Source of the DNA: Mercurialis annua
Taxonomy: Eukaryota; Streptophyta; Magnoliopsida; Malpighiales; Euphorbiaceae
Assembly: GCF_937616625.2 (NCBI RefSeq)
Contig: NC_065570.1
Span: 35,471,665 to 35,535,664 of the forward strand
DNA length: 64,000 nt
Reading direction: 5' to 3'
This document shows, in pieces, positions 36,076 to 50,447 of this stretch. The notes beneath the pieces were generated by a model. That model saw only the letters and a program-made list of their open reading frames with translations. It was not told the DNA's origin and ran no database searches. Every line of letters starts with the position of its first letter. The stretch's first letter is position 1. Both the position numbers and the translations under genes were made by a program.

Positions 36076-37730
36076 TATCACATCTCAAGTCTCTTTATCG
36101 CGTTGTTTCGATTACCATGTTTATATCGAGTCATAAGACTCTCTAACGCGTCGTTCCGATTACCATAAGCATGGTTAGGTTATAGTACGCAAAGTGTGCG
36201 TGAAAAGTAACAATATATAAGTATGTCGCGTCACAAGTATCTTTAACGCGTCGTTCCGATTACCTAAACATGGTTAGGTTATATTACGCAAATTGCGCGT
36301 TATAAGTGACGCTATATTTATTTCGCGTTTCAAGTGTCTTTAACGCGTCGTTTCGATTACCATGCTTATGTCGCGTCACAAGTCTCTCTAGAGCGTCGTT
36401 CCAATTACCTAAGCATGGTTAGGTTATAGTACGCAAATTGTGCGTTAAAAGAATTAATTGATTAATATGTCGCATCTCAAGTCTCTTTAGTGCATCGTTC
36501 CTATTGCCTAAGCATGGTTAGGTTATATTACGCAAAGTTTGCGTGAAACATGACACTAGATTAGTATGTCCAGTCTCAAGTCTCTTTAACACGTCGTTCC
36601 GATTATCTAAGCATGGTTATGTTATATTACGCAAAGGGTGCATAAAAAGTGTGGCTAGATTAGTATGTTACATCTCAAGACTCTTTAACACGTCGTTTCG
36701 ATTACCATGCTTATCTCGCGTCACAAGTCTTTTTAACGCGTCATTCCGATTACCTAAGCATGGTTCGGTTATATTACGCAAAGTGTGCATGAAAAGTGAC
36801 ATTATATTAGTATGTCGCATCTCAAGTCTCTCTAACGCGTTGTTCTGATTTCCTAAGAATTGTTAGGTTATTTAGGCAAAGTGTGTGTGAAAAGTGATGC
36901 TAGATTAGTATGTCGCATCTCAAGCCTCTCTAACGCGTCGTTCTGATTACCTAACCATGGTTAGGTTATATTACGCAAGGTGTGCGTGAAAGTGTTGCTA
37001 GATTAGTATGTCTCGTCTCAAAGCTCTTTAATGCGCAAAGTGTACGTGAAAAGTAACAATAGATTAATATGTCGCGTCTCAAGTCTCTTTAACGGGTCGT
37101 TCCCATTGCTTAAGCATGGTGTGCATGAAAAGTGACTATAGATTAGTATGTCGTGTATCAATTCTATTTAACGCGTCGTTCTGATTACCTAAGCATGGTT
37201 AGGTTATATGACTTAAAGAGTGCTTGAAAAGTAACGCTAGATTAGTATTTCGCGTCTCAAATATGTTCAACGCATCGTTCCGATTACCTAAGCATGATTA
37301 CGTTATATTACAGAAAGTGTGCGTGAAAAGTGACACTAGATAAGTATGTTGCGTCACAAGTCTCTTTAACGCATCGTTCCGATTACCTAAGCTTGGTTAG
37401 GTTCTATTACGCGAAGTGTGCGTAAAAAGTGACGCTAGATTAGTATGGCGCGTCTCAAGTCTCTCTAACGCGTCGTTTTGATTAACATGCTTATGTCGCG
37501 TCACAAGTCTCTCTAACGCGTTGTTCTGATTACCTAAGCATTGTTGGGTTATATTACGCAAAGCGTGCGTGAAAAGTGACGCTAGATTAGTATGTCGCGT
37601 CTCAAGTCTATTTAATGCATCATTCCGATTACCTAAGCATTGTTGGGTTATATTACGCAAACCGTGCGTGAAAAGTGACGCTAGATTAGTATGTCGCGTC
37701 TCAAGTCTATTTAACACATCATTCCGATTA
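36076..37730 (+). repeat. 99/147-bp satellite array, plus orientation (A')
   Basis: Copy of 8747-10500, lacking one 99-bp unit that was duplicated only in A. It ends at the orientation switch 37730/37731. No gene is present. Confidence 0.95.
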
Positions 37731-37740
37731 TAACCTAACC
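37721..37740. other. Satellite orientation switch, plus to minus (A')
   Basis: The same spacerless joint as at 10500/10501: CATTCCGATTA followed directly by TAACCTAACCATG. Confidence 0.9.
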
Positions 37741-40700
37741 ATGCTTACTAATCTAACGTCACTTTTCAGGCACTCTTTGCGTAATATAACCTAACCATGC
37801 TTAGTTAATCGGAACGACGCGTTAAAGAGAATTGAGACGCGACATACTAATCTATTGTTACTTTTCATGCACACTTCGCGTAATATAACCTAACCATGCT
37901 TAGGTAATCGGAACGACCCGTTAGAGAGTCTTGTGACGCGACATAAGCATGGTAATCAAAATAACGCGTTAAAGAGACTTGAGAGGCGACATACTAATCT
38001 AGCATCAATTTTCACGCACACTTTGCATAATATAAGCAAACCATGCTTAGGTAATCGGAAAGACGCGTTAGATAGCTTAAGATGCGACAGACTAATCAAT
38101 TGTCATTTTTCATGCATACTTTTCGTAAGATAGCCTAACCATGCTTAAGTAATTGTAACAACGCGTTAAATAGACTTGAGACGCGACATACTAATCTATT
38201 TTCATCTTTCACGCACATTTTGCGCAATTTAACCTAACCATGCTTGGGTAATCGGAACAACGCGTTAGAGATATTTGTCACGCGACATAAGCATGGTAAT
38301 CAAAACGACGCGTTAAAGAGACTTGAGAAGAGACATACTAATCTAGCATCACTTTTCACGCACACTTTGCATAATATAACCTAGCCATGGTAATCGGAAC
38401 GACGCGTTTGATGGACTTAAGACACGACATACTAATCTATGGTCTTCTCTTCACACATTTTTTGCACAATATAACCAAACCATACTTATGTAATTGGAAC
38501 GACGCGTTATAGACTTGAGATGCGACATACTAATCTATTGCCATTTTTCACGCACACTTTGCGTAATATAACCTAACCATGCTTAGGTAATCGGAACGAC
38601 TCGTTAAAGAGACTTGTGGCGCGACATACTTATCTAGCGTCACTTTTCACGCACACTTTACGTAATATAACCTAACCATGCTTAGGTAATCGGAAAAACG
38701 CGCTAAACAGACTTGAGACACGTCATTCTAATCTAGCGTCACTATTCACAGACACTTTGTGTAATATAACCTAACCATGCTTAGGTAATCGGAACAACGC
38801 GTTAAAGAGAAATGAGACGCGACATTCTAATCTAGCGTCACTTTTCACGCACACTTTGCGTAATATAATCTAACCATGCTTAGGTAATCGGAACGACGCG
38901 TTAAATAGACTAGACGCGACATACTAATCTATTGTTACTTTTCACGCATACTTTGCACACTATAACCTAACCATGCATAGGTAATCGAAACGACGCGTTA
39001 GAGAGACTTGTGACGCGACACAAGCATGGTAATCGAAACAACGCATTAAAGAGACTTGAGACGCGACATACTAATCTAGCGTCACTTTTCACGCGAACTT
39101 TGCAAAATATAACCATGCTTAGGTAATCGGAACGACGCATTATAGAGCCTTGAGACTCGACATACTAATCTAGCGTCACTTTTCACGCACACCTTGCGTA
39201 GTATAACCAAACTATGCTTAGGTAATCGGAACGACGCGTTAAAGAGACTTGAGATGCGACATACTAATCTAGCGTCACTTTTCACGCACAATTTGCGTAA
39301 TATAACCTAACCATGCTTAGGTAATCGGAACAACGCGTAAAAGAGACTTATGACGCGACATACTTATATATTGTTACTTTTCACGCACACTTTGCGTACT
39401 ATAACCTAACCATGCTTATGGTAATCATAACGCCGCGTTAGAGAGACTTATGACGCGACATAAGCATGGTAATCGAAACTACGCGACAAAGAGACTTGAG
39501 ATGCGACATACTAATCTAGCGTCACTTTTCACGCAAATTTTGCATAATATAACCTAACCATGCTTAGGTAATCGGAACGACCCATTAAAGAGCCTTAAGA
39601 CGCGACATACTAATCTGGCTTCACTTTTCACGCACACCTTGTGCAATATAGCCTAACCATGCTTAGAAAATCGGAACGACGCGTTAGATAGACTTAACAC
39701 GAGGCTTACTAATCTAGCGTCACTTTTCACGCACACTTTGCGTAATATAACCTACCCATGCTTAGGTAAACGGAACGACGCGTTAAAGAGACTTGAGACG
39801 CGACATACTATTCTAGCTTCACTTTTCACGCACACTTTGTGTAATATAACCTAACCATTCTTAGGTAATCGGAGCGACGTGTTAAATAGACTTGATACGC
39901 GACATACTAATCTATTGTCACTTTTCACGCACACTTTGCGTAATCTAACTTAACCATGCTTAGGTAATCGCAATGACGCGTTAAAGAGACTTGAGACGTG
40001 ACATACTATACTATTTATTACTTTTTCATGCACACTTTTCGTACTATAACCTAACCGTGCTTAGGTAATTAGTACGACGCGTTAGGGAGACCTGTGACGC
40101 TATCGAAACGACGCATTATAGAGACTTGAGACGCGACATACTAATGTAGCGTCACTTTTCACGCAAACTTTGCATAATATAACCTAACCATGCTTAGGTA
40201 ATCGGAACGACGCATTAAAGAGCCTTGAGACACGACATACTAATCTAGAATCACTATTCACGCACACCTTGCGTAATATAACCACACCATGCTTAGGTAA
40301 TTGGAAAGACGCCTTAAAGAGACTTGAGACACGACATACTAATCTAGCGTTACTTTTCTCACACACTTTGCGTAATCTAATCTAACCATTCAGGGGTACT
40401 GGAACGAAGCATTAAAGAGACTTGAGATGCGACATACTAAGCTATTATTACTTTTCACGCACACCTTGCGTAATATAACCTAACCATGCTTAGGTAATCG
40501 TAACGACGAGTTAAAGAGACTTGTGACGCGACGTACTAAGCTATTGTTACTTTTCACGCACACTTTGAGTAATGTAACCTACCATGCTTAGGTAATTGGA
40601 ACAACGCGTGAAATAGACTTGAGACGCGACATACGTCTATTGTCATTTTTCACGCACACTTTACGTAACATAACCTAACCATGCTCAGGTAATCGGATCG

Positions 40701-43700
40701 ATGCGTTAGGGAGACTTTTGACGCGACATAAGCATGGTAATCAAAACGACGCGTTAAAGAAACTTGAGACGCGCCATAATAATCTAGCGTCACTTTCTAC
40801 GCACACTTTGTGTAATATAACCATGCTTAGGTAATCAGAACGATGTGTAAAAGAGATTTGTGAAACGACATACTTATCTAGCGTCACATTTCATGCACAC
40901 TTTGTGTAATATAACCTACCCATGATTAGGTAATCGGAACGACGCGTTAAACAGACTTGAGACACGACATACTAATCTAGCATCACTTTTCACGCACGCT
41001 TTGCGTAATATAACTTAAGCATGCTTAGGTAATCGGAACAACTCGTTGAAGAAATTGAGACGCGACATACTAATCTAGCGTCACATTTCACGCACGCTTT
41101 GCGTAATATAGCCTAACCATGCTTAAGTAATCGGAACGACACATTTAAGAGCCTTGAGACGCGACAAACTAATCTCGTGCACTTTTCATGCACGCCTTGC
41201 GTAATATAACCTAGCCATGATTAGGTAATCGGAACGATGTGTTAAAGAGACTTGAGACGCGACATACTAATATATCGTTACTTTTCTCGCACACTTTGCG
41301 TAATTTAACCTAACCCCATTCATGGGTAATCGGAACGCGCGTCAAAGAGACTTGAGACGCGACATACTAATCTAGCGTCCCTTTTCAAGCACAATTTGCT
41401 TAATATAACCAAACCATGCTTAGGTAATCGGAACGACGCGTTAAAGAGACTTTAGACGGGGGATACTAATCTATTGTTACTTTTCACGCACACTTTGTGT
41501 AATATAACCTAACCATGCTTAGGTAATCGGAACGACCCGTTAGAGACTTGAGACGCGACATACCTAGCATCACTTTTCACACACACTATGCATAATATGA
41601 CCTACATGCTTAGGTAATCGGAACGATGCGTTAGATAGACTTAAGACGCGACATACTAATCTATTGTCATTTTTCACACATACTTTGCGTAATATAACCT
41701 AACCATGCTTAAGTAATTGGAACGACACGTTAAATAGAGTTGAGACGCGACATACTAATCTATTGTCATTTTTCACGCAGACTTTGCGTAATATGACCTA
41801 ACCATGCTTAGGTAATCGGAACGACGCGTTAGAGAGACTTTTGATGCGACATAAGCATGGTACTCGAAACGACGCGTTAAAGAGACTTGAGACGCACCAT
41901 ATTAATCTAGCGTCACTTTTTACGCACACTTTGCGTAAAATAACCTACCCATGCTTCGGAAATCGAAAACACACGTTAGAGAGACTTGAGACACGTCATA
42001 CTAATCTAGCGTCACTTTTCACGCATACTTTGCGTAATACAATCTAACCATGCTTAGGAAACCAGAACGACTCGTTAGAGAAACTTAAGAGGCGACATAC
42101 TAATCTAACGTCACTTTTCAAGCACACTTTGTGTAATATAATCTAACCATGCTGAGGTAATCGGAACGACGCATTAAAGAGCCTTGAGACGCGACATACT
42201 AATCTAGCGTCACTTTTCCCACACACTTTGCGTAATATAACCTAACCATGCTTAGGTAATTGGAACGACGCGTTAAAGAGAGTTGTGACGCGACATACTT
42301 ATCTAGCGTCACTTTTCACGCACACGTAGCGTAATATAACCTAACCATGCTTAGGTAATGGGAAAGATGCGTTAAACAGACTTGAGATGCGGCATAAAAA
42401 TTTAGAGTCACTTTTTAAGCACGCATAGCGTAATATAACCTAACCGGATAATCGTAACAACGCATAAAAGAGAATTGTGACGCGACATACTAATCTAGTG
42501 TCACTTTTCACGCACGCTTTGCGTAATATAACGTAACCATGCTTAGATAATCGGAGCGACGAGTTAAATAGACTTGATACACGACATACAAATCTATTGT
42601 CACTTTTCACGCACACTTTGTGTAATATAACCTAACCATGCTTAGGTAATTGGAATGACGCGTTAAAGAGACTTGAGATGCGACATACTAATCTATTGTT
42701 ACTTTTCACCCACACTTTGCGTACTATGACCTAACCATGCTTAGGTAATCAGAACGACGTGTTAGAGAGACTTGTGACGCGACATAAGCATGGTAATCGA
42801 AATGACACGTTAATGAGACTTGAGACGCAACATACTAATCTAGCGTCATTTTTCACGCGAACTTCGCATAGTATAACCTAACCATGCTTAGGTAATCGAA
42901 ACGACGTATGACAGAGACTTGAGACGCGACATACTAATCTAGCGTTACTTTTATCGCACACTTTGCGTAATATAAACTAACCATTCTTGGGTAATCGAAA
43001 CGACGCGTTAAAGATACTTGAGATGCGACATACTAAGCTAGCGTCACTTTTCACGCACTTATAACGCGCAATTTGCGTAATATAATCTAACCATGCTTAG
43101 GTAATCTGAACGACGCGTTAAAGAGACTTGAGATGCGACATACTAATCTATTATTACTTTTCACGCACACTTTGCGTAATATAACCTAACCATGCTTAGG
43201 TAATCGGAACTACCTGTTAGAGAGATTTCTGATGCGAAATAAGCATTGTAATTAGAACCATGCGTTAAAGAGACTTGAGACGTGACATATTAATCTATTG
43301 TCATTTTTCACACATACATTGCATAATATAACCTAACCATGATTAGTAATTGGAACGACACGTTAATTAGACTTGAGACGCGATTAACTAATCCATTGCC
43401 ATTTGTCACGCACACTTTGCGTAATATAACCTAACCATGCTTGGGTAATCGGAACGACGTGTTAGAGACACTTTTGACGCGACATAAGAATGGTAATCAA
43501 AACGACGAGTTAAAGAGACTTGAGACACGCCATATTAATCTAGCGTCACTTTTTACTCACACTTTGCGTAATATAACCTACCCATGCTTAGGAAATTGGA
43601 AAGACGCTTTAGAGAGACTTAAGACGCGACGTACTAATCTAGCATCACTTTTCACGCACACTTTCCGTAATATAACCTAACCATGCTTAGTAAATCAGAA

Positions 43701-45396
43701 CGACGCGTTAGAGAGACTTGAGATGTGACCTACTAATCTAACGTCACTTTTCACGAACACTTTGCGTAATATAACGTAACCATGCTTAGGTAATCGGAAC
43801 GACGCGTTATAGAGACTTGAGACGAAACATACTAATCTATCTACACTTTTTACGCACACTTTGCGTAATATAACCTAGTTAGGTAATCGGAACGACACGT
43901 TAAAGAGACTTGAGACTGGACATACTAATCTAGCGTCACTTTTTACGCACACTTTGCGTAATAGAACCTAACTATGCTTAGGTAGTTGGAACGTCGAGTT
44001 AAATTGACTTGAGACGCGACATACTAATCTATTGTCATTTTTCACACACACTTTGCGTAATATAACGTAACCATCCTTAGGTAATCGTAACGACGCATTA
44101 GAGAGAATTGTGACGCAATATAAGTATGGTTATCTAAACGATGCGTTAATGAGACTTCAGATGCGCCATATTAATCTAGCGTCACTTTTTACGCACACTT
44201 TACGTAATATAACCTAACCATGCTTAGGAAATCGGAACGACGCGTTAGAGAGATTAGAGAGGCAACATACTAATTTAGCGTCAATTTTCACGCAGACTTT
44301 GCGTGATATAACTTAACCATGGAAAATCGGAACCACAGGTTAGAAAGTCTTGAGACGCGCGACATTCTAATTTTCACGCACACTTTGCGTAATATAACCT
44401 AACCATGCTTAGGTAATAGAAACGACGCGTTAAAGAGACTTGTGATGCGAGATAAACATGGTAATCAAAACGACGCGTTAAAGAGATATGAGATGAAACA
44501 TACTAATCTAGCGTCACTTGTTACGCACACTTTGCGTAATATAACCTAACCATGCTTAGATAATCGGAATGACGCGTGAAAGAGACTTGAGACGAGACAT
44601 ACTAATCTATTGATCCTTTTCACGCACTCTTTGTGTAATATAACCTAACCATGCTTTGGTAATCAAAACGACGCGTTAAAGAGACTTGAGACGCAACATA
44701 CTAATCGAGCGTCACTTTTCACACACACTTTGCATAATATAACCTAACCATGCTTTTGTAATCGAAATGACACGTTAGATAGACTTAAGACGCGACATAC
44801 TAATCTATTGTCATTTTTCACGCACATTTTGCGTAATATAACCTAACCATGCTTCAGTAATTAGAACGACGCCTTAAATGGACTTGAAATGCAACATACA
44901 AATCTATTGTCATTCTTTACGCACACTTTGCATAATATAACCAAACCATGCTTCGGTAATCGGAACGACGTGTTAGAGAGACTTTTGATGCGACATAAGC
45001 ATGGTAATCGAAACGACGCGTTAAGGAGACTTGAGATGCGCCATACTAATCTAGCGTTACTTTTCACGCCAACTATGCATAATTAAACCTAATCATGCTT
45101 AGGTAATTAGAACGACGCATTAGAGAGTCTTGAGACGCGACATACTAATCTAGCGTCATTTTTCACGCACATCATGCTTAGTATAACCTAACCATGCTTA
45201 GGTAATCGGAACGACGCGTTAAAGAGACTTCATATGTGACATACTAATCTAACATTACTTTTCTCGCACACTTTGCGTAAACCTAACCATTCTAAGGTAG
45301 TCGGAACGACGCGTGAAAGGGACTTGAGACGCGACATAATAATCTAGCGTCACTTTTCACGCACTCTTTGCGTAATATAACCTAACCCATCTTAGG
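37731..45396 (-). repeat. 99/147-bp satellite array, minus orientation (A')
   Basis: Copy of 10501-15822 but 2.3 kb longer. The segment at about 39230-41333 (2,099 bp) and another of 345 bp near 41750-42095 have no counterpart in A, and both joints in A are in register. It ends with TTAGG at 45392-45396, the target duplication of the solo LTR. No gene is present. Confidence 0.95.
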
Positions 45397-46357
45397 TGTA
45401 ATACCCCGTAATTTTAAGTGTATAAAATATACCACGAAGTTAAATTTGGATAAGTAAAATATTAAAAATAATATTTTGAGGCACGAATATTAAGAAAAAT
45501 ATTCGTAAAAGATATATGTTATTTGTTGAGGAATAAAAGTCAAGTTTGGCAATTCTAGGTCGTCAAATTAAATCACGGGAAGTGATTGGAGTATATAAAT
45601 TAAATTTAATTTTAAATTTAATTTATAATTGTCCCTAGAAATATATCATGGTTATAGTTTTTTTTTTAAATTTAAATTTGGAACCCGAGCGAATATTTTT
45701 GATATCAATTTATGCGAAATAATATTAGGAAGGTATCGTCAAAATTTTATGAAATTTGGACGTAGTTTATTTTATAAAGTGGGTCTAATTTAGCCCTAAA
45801 TCTTAAATGATTTATTAAAAAATAAAATATAAGTCCCGTGAGAATAAAAATTGTGTTTTTATTCTATTTACAAATTATGGAATTCATGGTTGAAATTTTA
45901 TAAAATTCGAAGTTCGTTCTCAGTTTTAGTGCGGACGATAATTAAGAATTTGGATTAAAGTGCACAATTGAGCTAGGGGCCAAATTGGCCAATTAGCCAA
46001 TTTGTATATATAGTTGGCCATCTTCATTTTGAATATGCAGAATGCATATTCTTTAGGTTTCACGCACAGTAACAGCGCGATGAACCCTAACTTAATTTCC
46101 TCACCGTTTTTGACTCTGATTCTCGTTTTCGACTCCGATTTCTACGGCAATCCGCAAGTAGACAAGGTAATAATCAAAAATTTGAATTTGATTATATATA
46201 AAACGGTTTATAATCGAAGAAATTACGTTAACCGTATCGAACCGATCGAGTTCGTATTAGTTTAATGTTTAGATTTCGAATTCAAATTGGTTTGATGTTT
46301 TGAACGGTTTCGGACGTCGGAACTAGGTCGGGATAGCCCGGAGAGCGGACCCCGAGG

Positions 46358-46526
46358 CTGTGCGTTGCACAGCAAAGCTGTGCGTTTGCACAAACCATGG
46401 TGTTCGAACGCACACCACGTTTATGGTGTGCGAACGCACGGCTAGGCCGTGCGAACGCACGGCTAGGCCGTGCGAACGCACAGCCCGTCTGTGCGATCGC
46501 ACACATCCTTCTGTGCGACCGCACAA
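46358..46526. repeat. Cluster of eight short palindromes (A')
   Basis: Same cluster as 16781-16928 with an inserted 21-bp unit (GGCTAGGCCGTGCGAACGCAC) near 46437-46458, an exact copy of its neighbour. One unit has TTCGAACGCAC where A has TGCGAACGCAC, which weakens that arm. Confidence 0.8.
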
Positions 46527-47411
46527 CTATTTTTCAAATGGGATTATCCCATTATTGCCCTAACTCGAATTGGTCATTAAATTCGATTCAAACGGACTAT
46601 AAAAACGTAGTTTTGGACGTTCAAAAGAGTTAAATAAATACTAAAAAGAAAAGTATTCAAATCATTAAAACAATAAGACGTTTTAATTAAATTATGGATT
46701 ATATAAATCGATTAGAGAGCGATAAGTATAACTTAATAAAGTTATACGATTCTATTAAACATAGGAATTTAAGAAATTAGAGTTTTTAAGTTAGTCGTAC
46801 TCCGATATTAACATTTAATTAAATGTTTAGATACGACCAGTCTGAGACTTCAGACGCAAGAAGTCAAAGGAACAAAGTATTGGATAAGCAAGTTGTGAGT
46901 ATACTCTATTACTTCTCGATATTCGTAAAGCCAAGTATTTTATCTAATATCGGCTATACGAATTGCAACGTGATATGTGTTATATTTGGAAAGTATAAGT
47001 ATGTATGTTTTATATGGATTTGTTGTTATTTATTTTTAAATATGTTGTGTTTGTTAATACCTAAAATATAATAAAAGATATTATACATAGGGTAAAGGAA
47101 ATGAAAACAGAAGATACACAACAATAATGAATAATAAACAAATATAAATACACATCAAATATAAAAGAACCCTCAATAATTAAAGATATGAGGTTAACGC
47201 AATATGTGTTACCAGGACGGGACACAATAATAATGTATTACCTCATGGTTAATCATATTCTGTGAAGATGATTAAATTTGTGCCTCTTTTAGGTTACTAT
47301 TAAGTGTTCAAACTAGAACATAGTTTAAGTTAAGACTTACCTTACCGGTGAAGTTAAATACTTACTACTATACTAAGAATGTGAGAGCCATTAGTATAAT
47401 ACGTACAAAAT

Positions 47412-47607
47412 ACATCGGTTGGCTTTGCTATCGATGTCAGACGACCAGAAAACATCGGTTGGCTTTCCTATCGATGTCGAGCTTACAGAATACATCGGTT
47501 GGCTTTGCTATCGATGTCAGGCGAATAGGACACATTGGTTAGCTTTGCTAACGGTGTCAGGCATATGGGATACGTCAGCTGGTTTAGCTAGCAACGTTAA
47601 GGTTAAA
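47412..47607 (+). repeat. 40-bp tandem hairpin repeat (A')
   Basis: Five units as in A. The first unit reads GCTATCGATGT where A has GCAATCGATGT, which changes position 10 from an unpaired G/A to a G/T wobble pair. Confidence 0.8.
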
Positions 47608-48264
47608 TTAAAGTGGTTATAAGTCAATACTTAAAGTTTATAAACTATTATGATTATATTTACTTTCCAAATATTTTGTATAAATATTTTCAAGTTGTTA
47701 AAAAGAAGTTTTATGTAGTGAGTTCAAATAAAAAGAGTTTTGTTTATGTTTTCAAAGGACTTTATCTTACGTAAAGGGACTTTAAAGTGTTTCAGCCTTT
47801 ATGTAATATTTATTAGTAATATTGTAAACTCACTTAGAAATATTTATATTTCTGACCCCGTTGTCCATCCAATTTTTACAGGAAAGTTCAGAAAGATTCG
47901 ATTAAGGCTTCCAAAGTTTTATTTCCCTGGTAAGTCATTTCGTACAAGACATGCAAAGAAGATTTTACCTCTTAGAAGTCTGCAGTAGTCTAGTATTCTG
48001 TGCTTAACGGATAGATAAGTAGTTAAGGCGTTTTAACTCTGATATTTATAAATGGGGTCATATGTTTTATGAAAACACTTTATGTGTTATGATTATGTTT
48101 CAAATAGGTAATATTGAAAGTGTTTGTAAATGTTATTGTAAATTGTTAATCATAACGTTTTTAAAAGCAAAATAATTACAGTGTTTTTAGGCTTACTACG
48201 GGTTTAGGAGCTACCACTCCCATTGCCTAGGGCCGATCTCGGCCCATGAGATTGGGTCGTGACA

Positions 48265-48321
48265 TTAGGTAATCAGAACGACGTGTTAAAGAGTCTAGAG
48301 ACGCGACAAACTAATCTAGCG
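48265..48321 (-). repeat. 57-bp satellite stub (A')
   Basis: Copy of 18668-18724, between the solo LTR and the gypsy element. Confidence 0.9.
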
Positions 48322-48382
48322 CCTCGGTTAGCTCCTTATTAAAGGTCTTACTCTTAGCCCTCTTAGGCTACTTATGCCTTTT

Positions 48383-49129
48383 CCCTTTATGTATACGAAC
48401 CCCCAAAACATTAACTTGAAAACCCTAAAAATCAATTCAGCAACAACCCCTAAGAAAGGTTAGATTAACAGATTACTTAGATGATCGGAAGAATTAGAAT
48501 TAAGAAAACTGGATTTTTTTATTCTTAATTCCAATTACGAGACACTCCACAAGAAGATGATCAATCTACTTGAATGTTCCTTAAAGCATGTATTCTACTC
48601 AAGAACACAAAAGAAAACAAGCAAACAGCTTTTAGGTTTTCAAATCAAAATCTGTCTAACTGATTTAGTAAAGACATATTTATAGCCTTTACAAAACCCT
48701 TAATAAAAAGGATAACTAAATCTATGGGCTTTTAATTAACAAATTCATTCAGCCCATTCAAAATATAAATAAAAAGATACTTAATTAACTTATTTGGTGA
48801 ACCATGACAAATACGGCCCATTGTAAACTTAATTAGACCCATTAATAGGTTGGACTTGACTTAAGTTGTATTGAACTTGAGCTGTTCTTGTTCCAAAACT
48901 GTGTTGTCCTTGTAAGCCTTCGTTTTCCATATTCACTAACTCTTCTAGATGATGAATTAAGGCCTTTTGAAGCTTCTTCGATTGAGATCTGGCCATTGGT
49001 CCTTGAGGCATGCTGATTGGATTAGATAAGTCTTGAACTTGCATCCTGCTTCATTAATCATGTGCTTCATGCTCGTTGTAATTATGTTGAACTTCATGTG
49101 CAACGTCATGTGTAGGCTGATCCATAACA
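48383..49129 (-). mobile_element. 3' LTR of gypsy element (copy A')
   Basis: It runs from CCCTTTATG (outer end truncated) to CCATAACA at 49129, where it meets the polypurine tract. Over the ~168 bp next to that end I count 13 differences from the 5' LTR (54950-55120), far more than the A/A' difference. The open frame 48829-49044 (QGPMARSQSKKLQKAL) is pol C-terminal code lying inside the LTR. Confidence 0.9.
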
Positions 49130-49851
49130 TTCCCTCTCTCTTCGAAAGGATTCGTCTTCCAATCTAAAGCACCGCCTATATCAAAAGGACTCAAATCAGT
49201 CACATTAAATGAAGCGCTAACATTATACTCGCCTGGAAGATCTACTTTGTTTACATTATCATTAATCCTTTCAAGGATTTGAAAAGGACCATCTCCTCTT
49301 GGGTTTAACTTAGATTTCCTTTGAAGGGGAAACCTTTCTTTACGAAAATGCAACCAAACCCAATCTCCCGGATGAAAAATCATCGGCTTCCTTCCCTTAT
49401 TCACTCGAGAAGCAAATTTATCATTTTGCTTTTCAATCTTCTCCTTGACTTGCTTGTGTAGCCTTTTTACTAAATATGCCTTAAAATTAGCATCAACACT
49501 CACAAATTTGTTAGGTGGCAATGGTAATAAATCAATAGGAGTAAGTGGATTAAATCCATAAATAATCTCAAATGGAGAACAATGAGTAGTGCTATGAACA
49601 ACCCTATTATAAAAAAACTCCACAAATGGTAAACAATCCTCCCATGTCTTAATGTTCTTTTCTATGATTGCCCTAAGCAAAGTAATCAATGTCCTATTAA
49701 CTACTTCAGTTTGTCCATCAGTTTGGGGGTGACAAGTAGTTGAAAACAAAAGTTTAGTACCTAACTTTCCCCACAACACACGCCAAAAATGACTCAAAAA
49801 CTTGACATCTCTATCACTAACAATGCTTTTAGGTATGCCATGTAAACGCAC
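49054..49851 (-). pseudogene. Integrase C-terminal half, reading into the 3' LTR (copy A')
   Basis: A 265-residue frame that starts inside the catalytic core (SDRD at about 10-13, E in GQTEVV at about 47). It contains the core end, then a GPY/F-type module ([30 protein letters not shown]) and a tail NPFEERGN. The last four of these residues are encoded by the polypurine tract itself. The frame then passes into the LTR and stops at 49054. No chromodomain is apparent. Coding sequence that overlaps the 3' LTR is a known trait of CRM-lineage elements. The N-terminal half is separated by a 110-bp deletion. Confidence 0.85.
49130..49143 (-). other. Polypurine tract (copy A')
   Basis: The minus strand reads GAAGAGAGAGGGAA directly before the LTR start TGTTATGG. 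It primes plus-strand DNA synthesis. It lies inside the pol reading frame. It is missing from copy A because of the 539-bp deletion. Confidence 0.85.
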
Positions 49852-50447
49852 AACTTCTTTGAAAAATAAATCAGTCCAAGCACAAAGTCTATAGACAAAT
49901 CAGTCCAAGGTTCATTAGGAACAGGTAGTGGTTTCAACCTAGACTTAGCCTCTCGGCATGTAATGCAATGATCACAAACCTTATGCACATCATGTTTCAT
50001 ACCAGGGCAAAAGAAATGTTCAGAAAGCATATAAGTCTTATTTATCCCAAAATGCCCTATTAATCCTCCACCATGTGCCTCCTTAATTAACAATTCCCTC
50101 ATAGAACAACTAGGAATACACAATCTGTTTCTTTTAAATAAGAAACCATCAAACAAGTAAAAATAATCTGAAACAGCCCCATTATTACAAGATGCATATA
50201 TTTCATTGAAATTATCATCATGTTGATACATCTGCTTTATAAACTCAAAACCAAGCAATTTAGCACTAAGTGAGTTAAGTAACGTGTACCTTCTAGATAA
50301 TGCATCAACAACCACGTTCTCCTTACCTTGCTTGTACTTTATCACATATGGGAATGTTTCTATGAATTCCACCCATTTGGAATGCCTACGTTTCAGTTTA
50401 TCCTGACCCTTCAAATGCTTTAAACTTTCATGATCAGTGTGTATCAC
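49794..50447 (-). pseudogene. RNase H tail and integrase N-terminal half (copy A')
   Basis: A 217-residue frame with the end of RNase H, the full HHCC zinc domain (here with the GMKHDV residues that copy A lost) and the first catalytic aspartate (LSIDFVLGL). Directly after this, 110 bp present in A (19738-19847) are missing, and the frame runs into unrelated residues. The deletion removes most of the stretch between the first and second catalytic aspartates, so the enzyme is dead. Confidence 0.88.

Larger units (their letters stand above)
45397..48264 (+). mobile_element. Solo LTR, 2.87 kb, with TTAGG target duplication (copy A')
   Basis: Copy of 15823-18667 with identical termini and TTAGG flanks (45392-45396 and 48265-48269). 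It carries the palindrome cluster at 46358-46526 (one unit more than A) and the 40-bp hairpin repeat at 47412-47607. No gag or pol is present. Confidence 0.85.
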
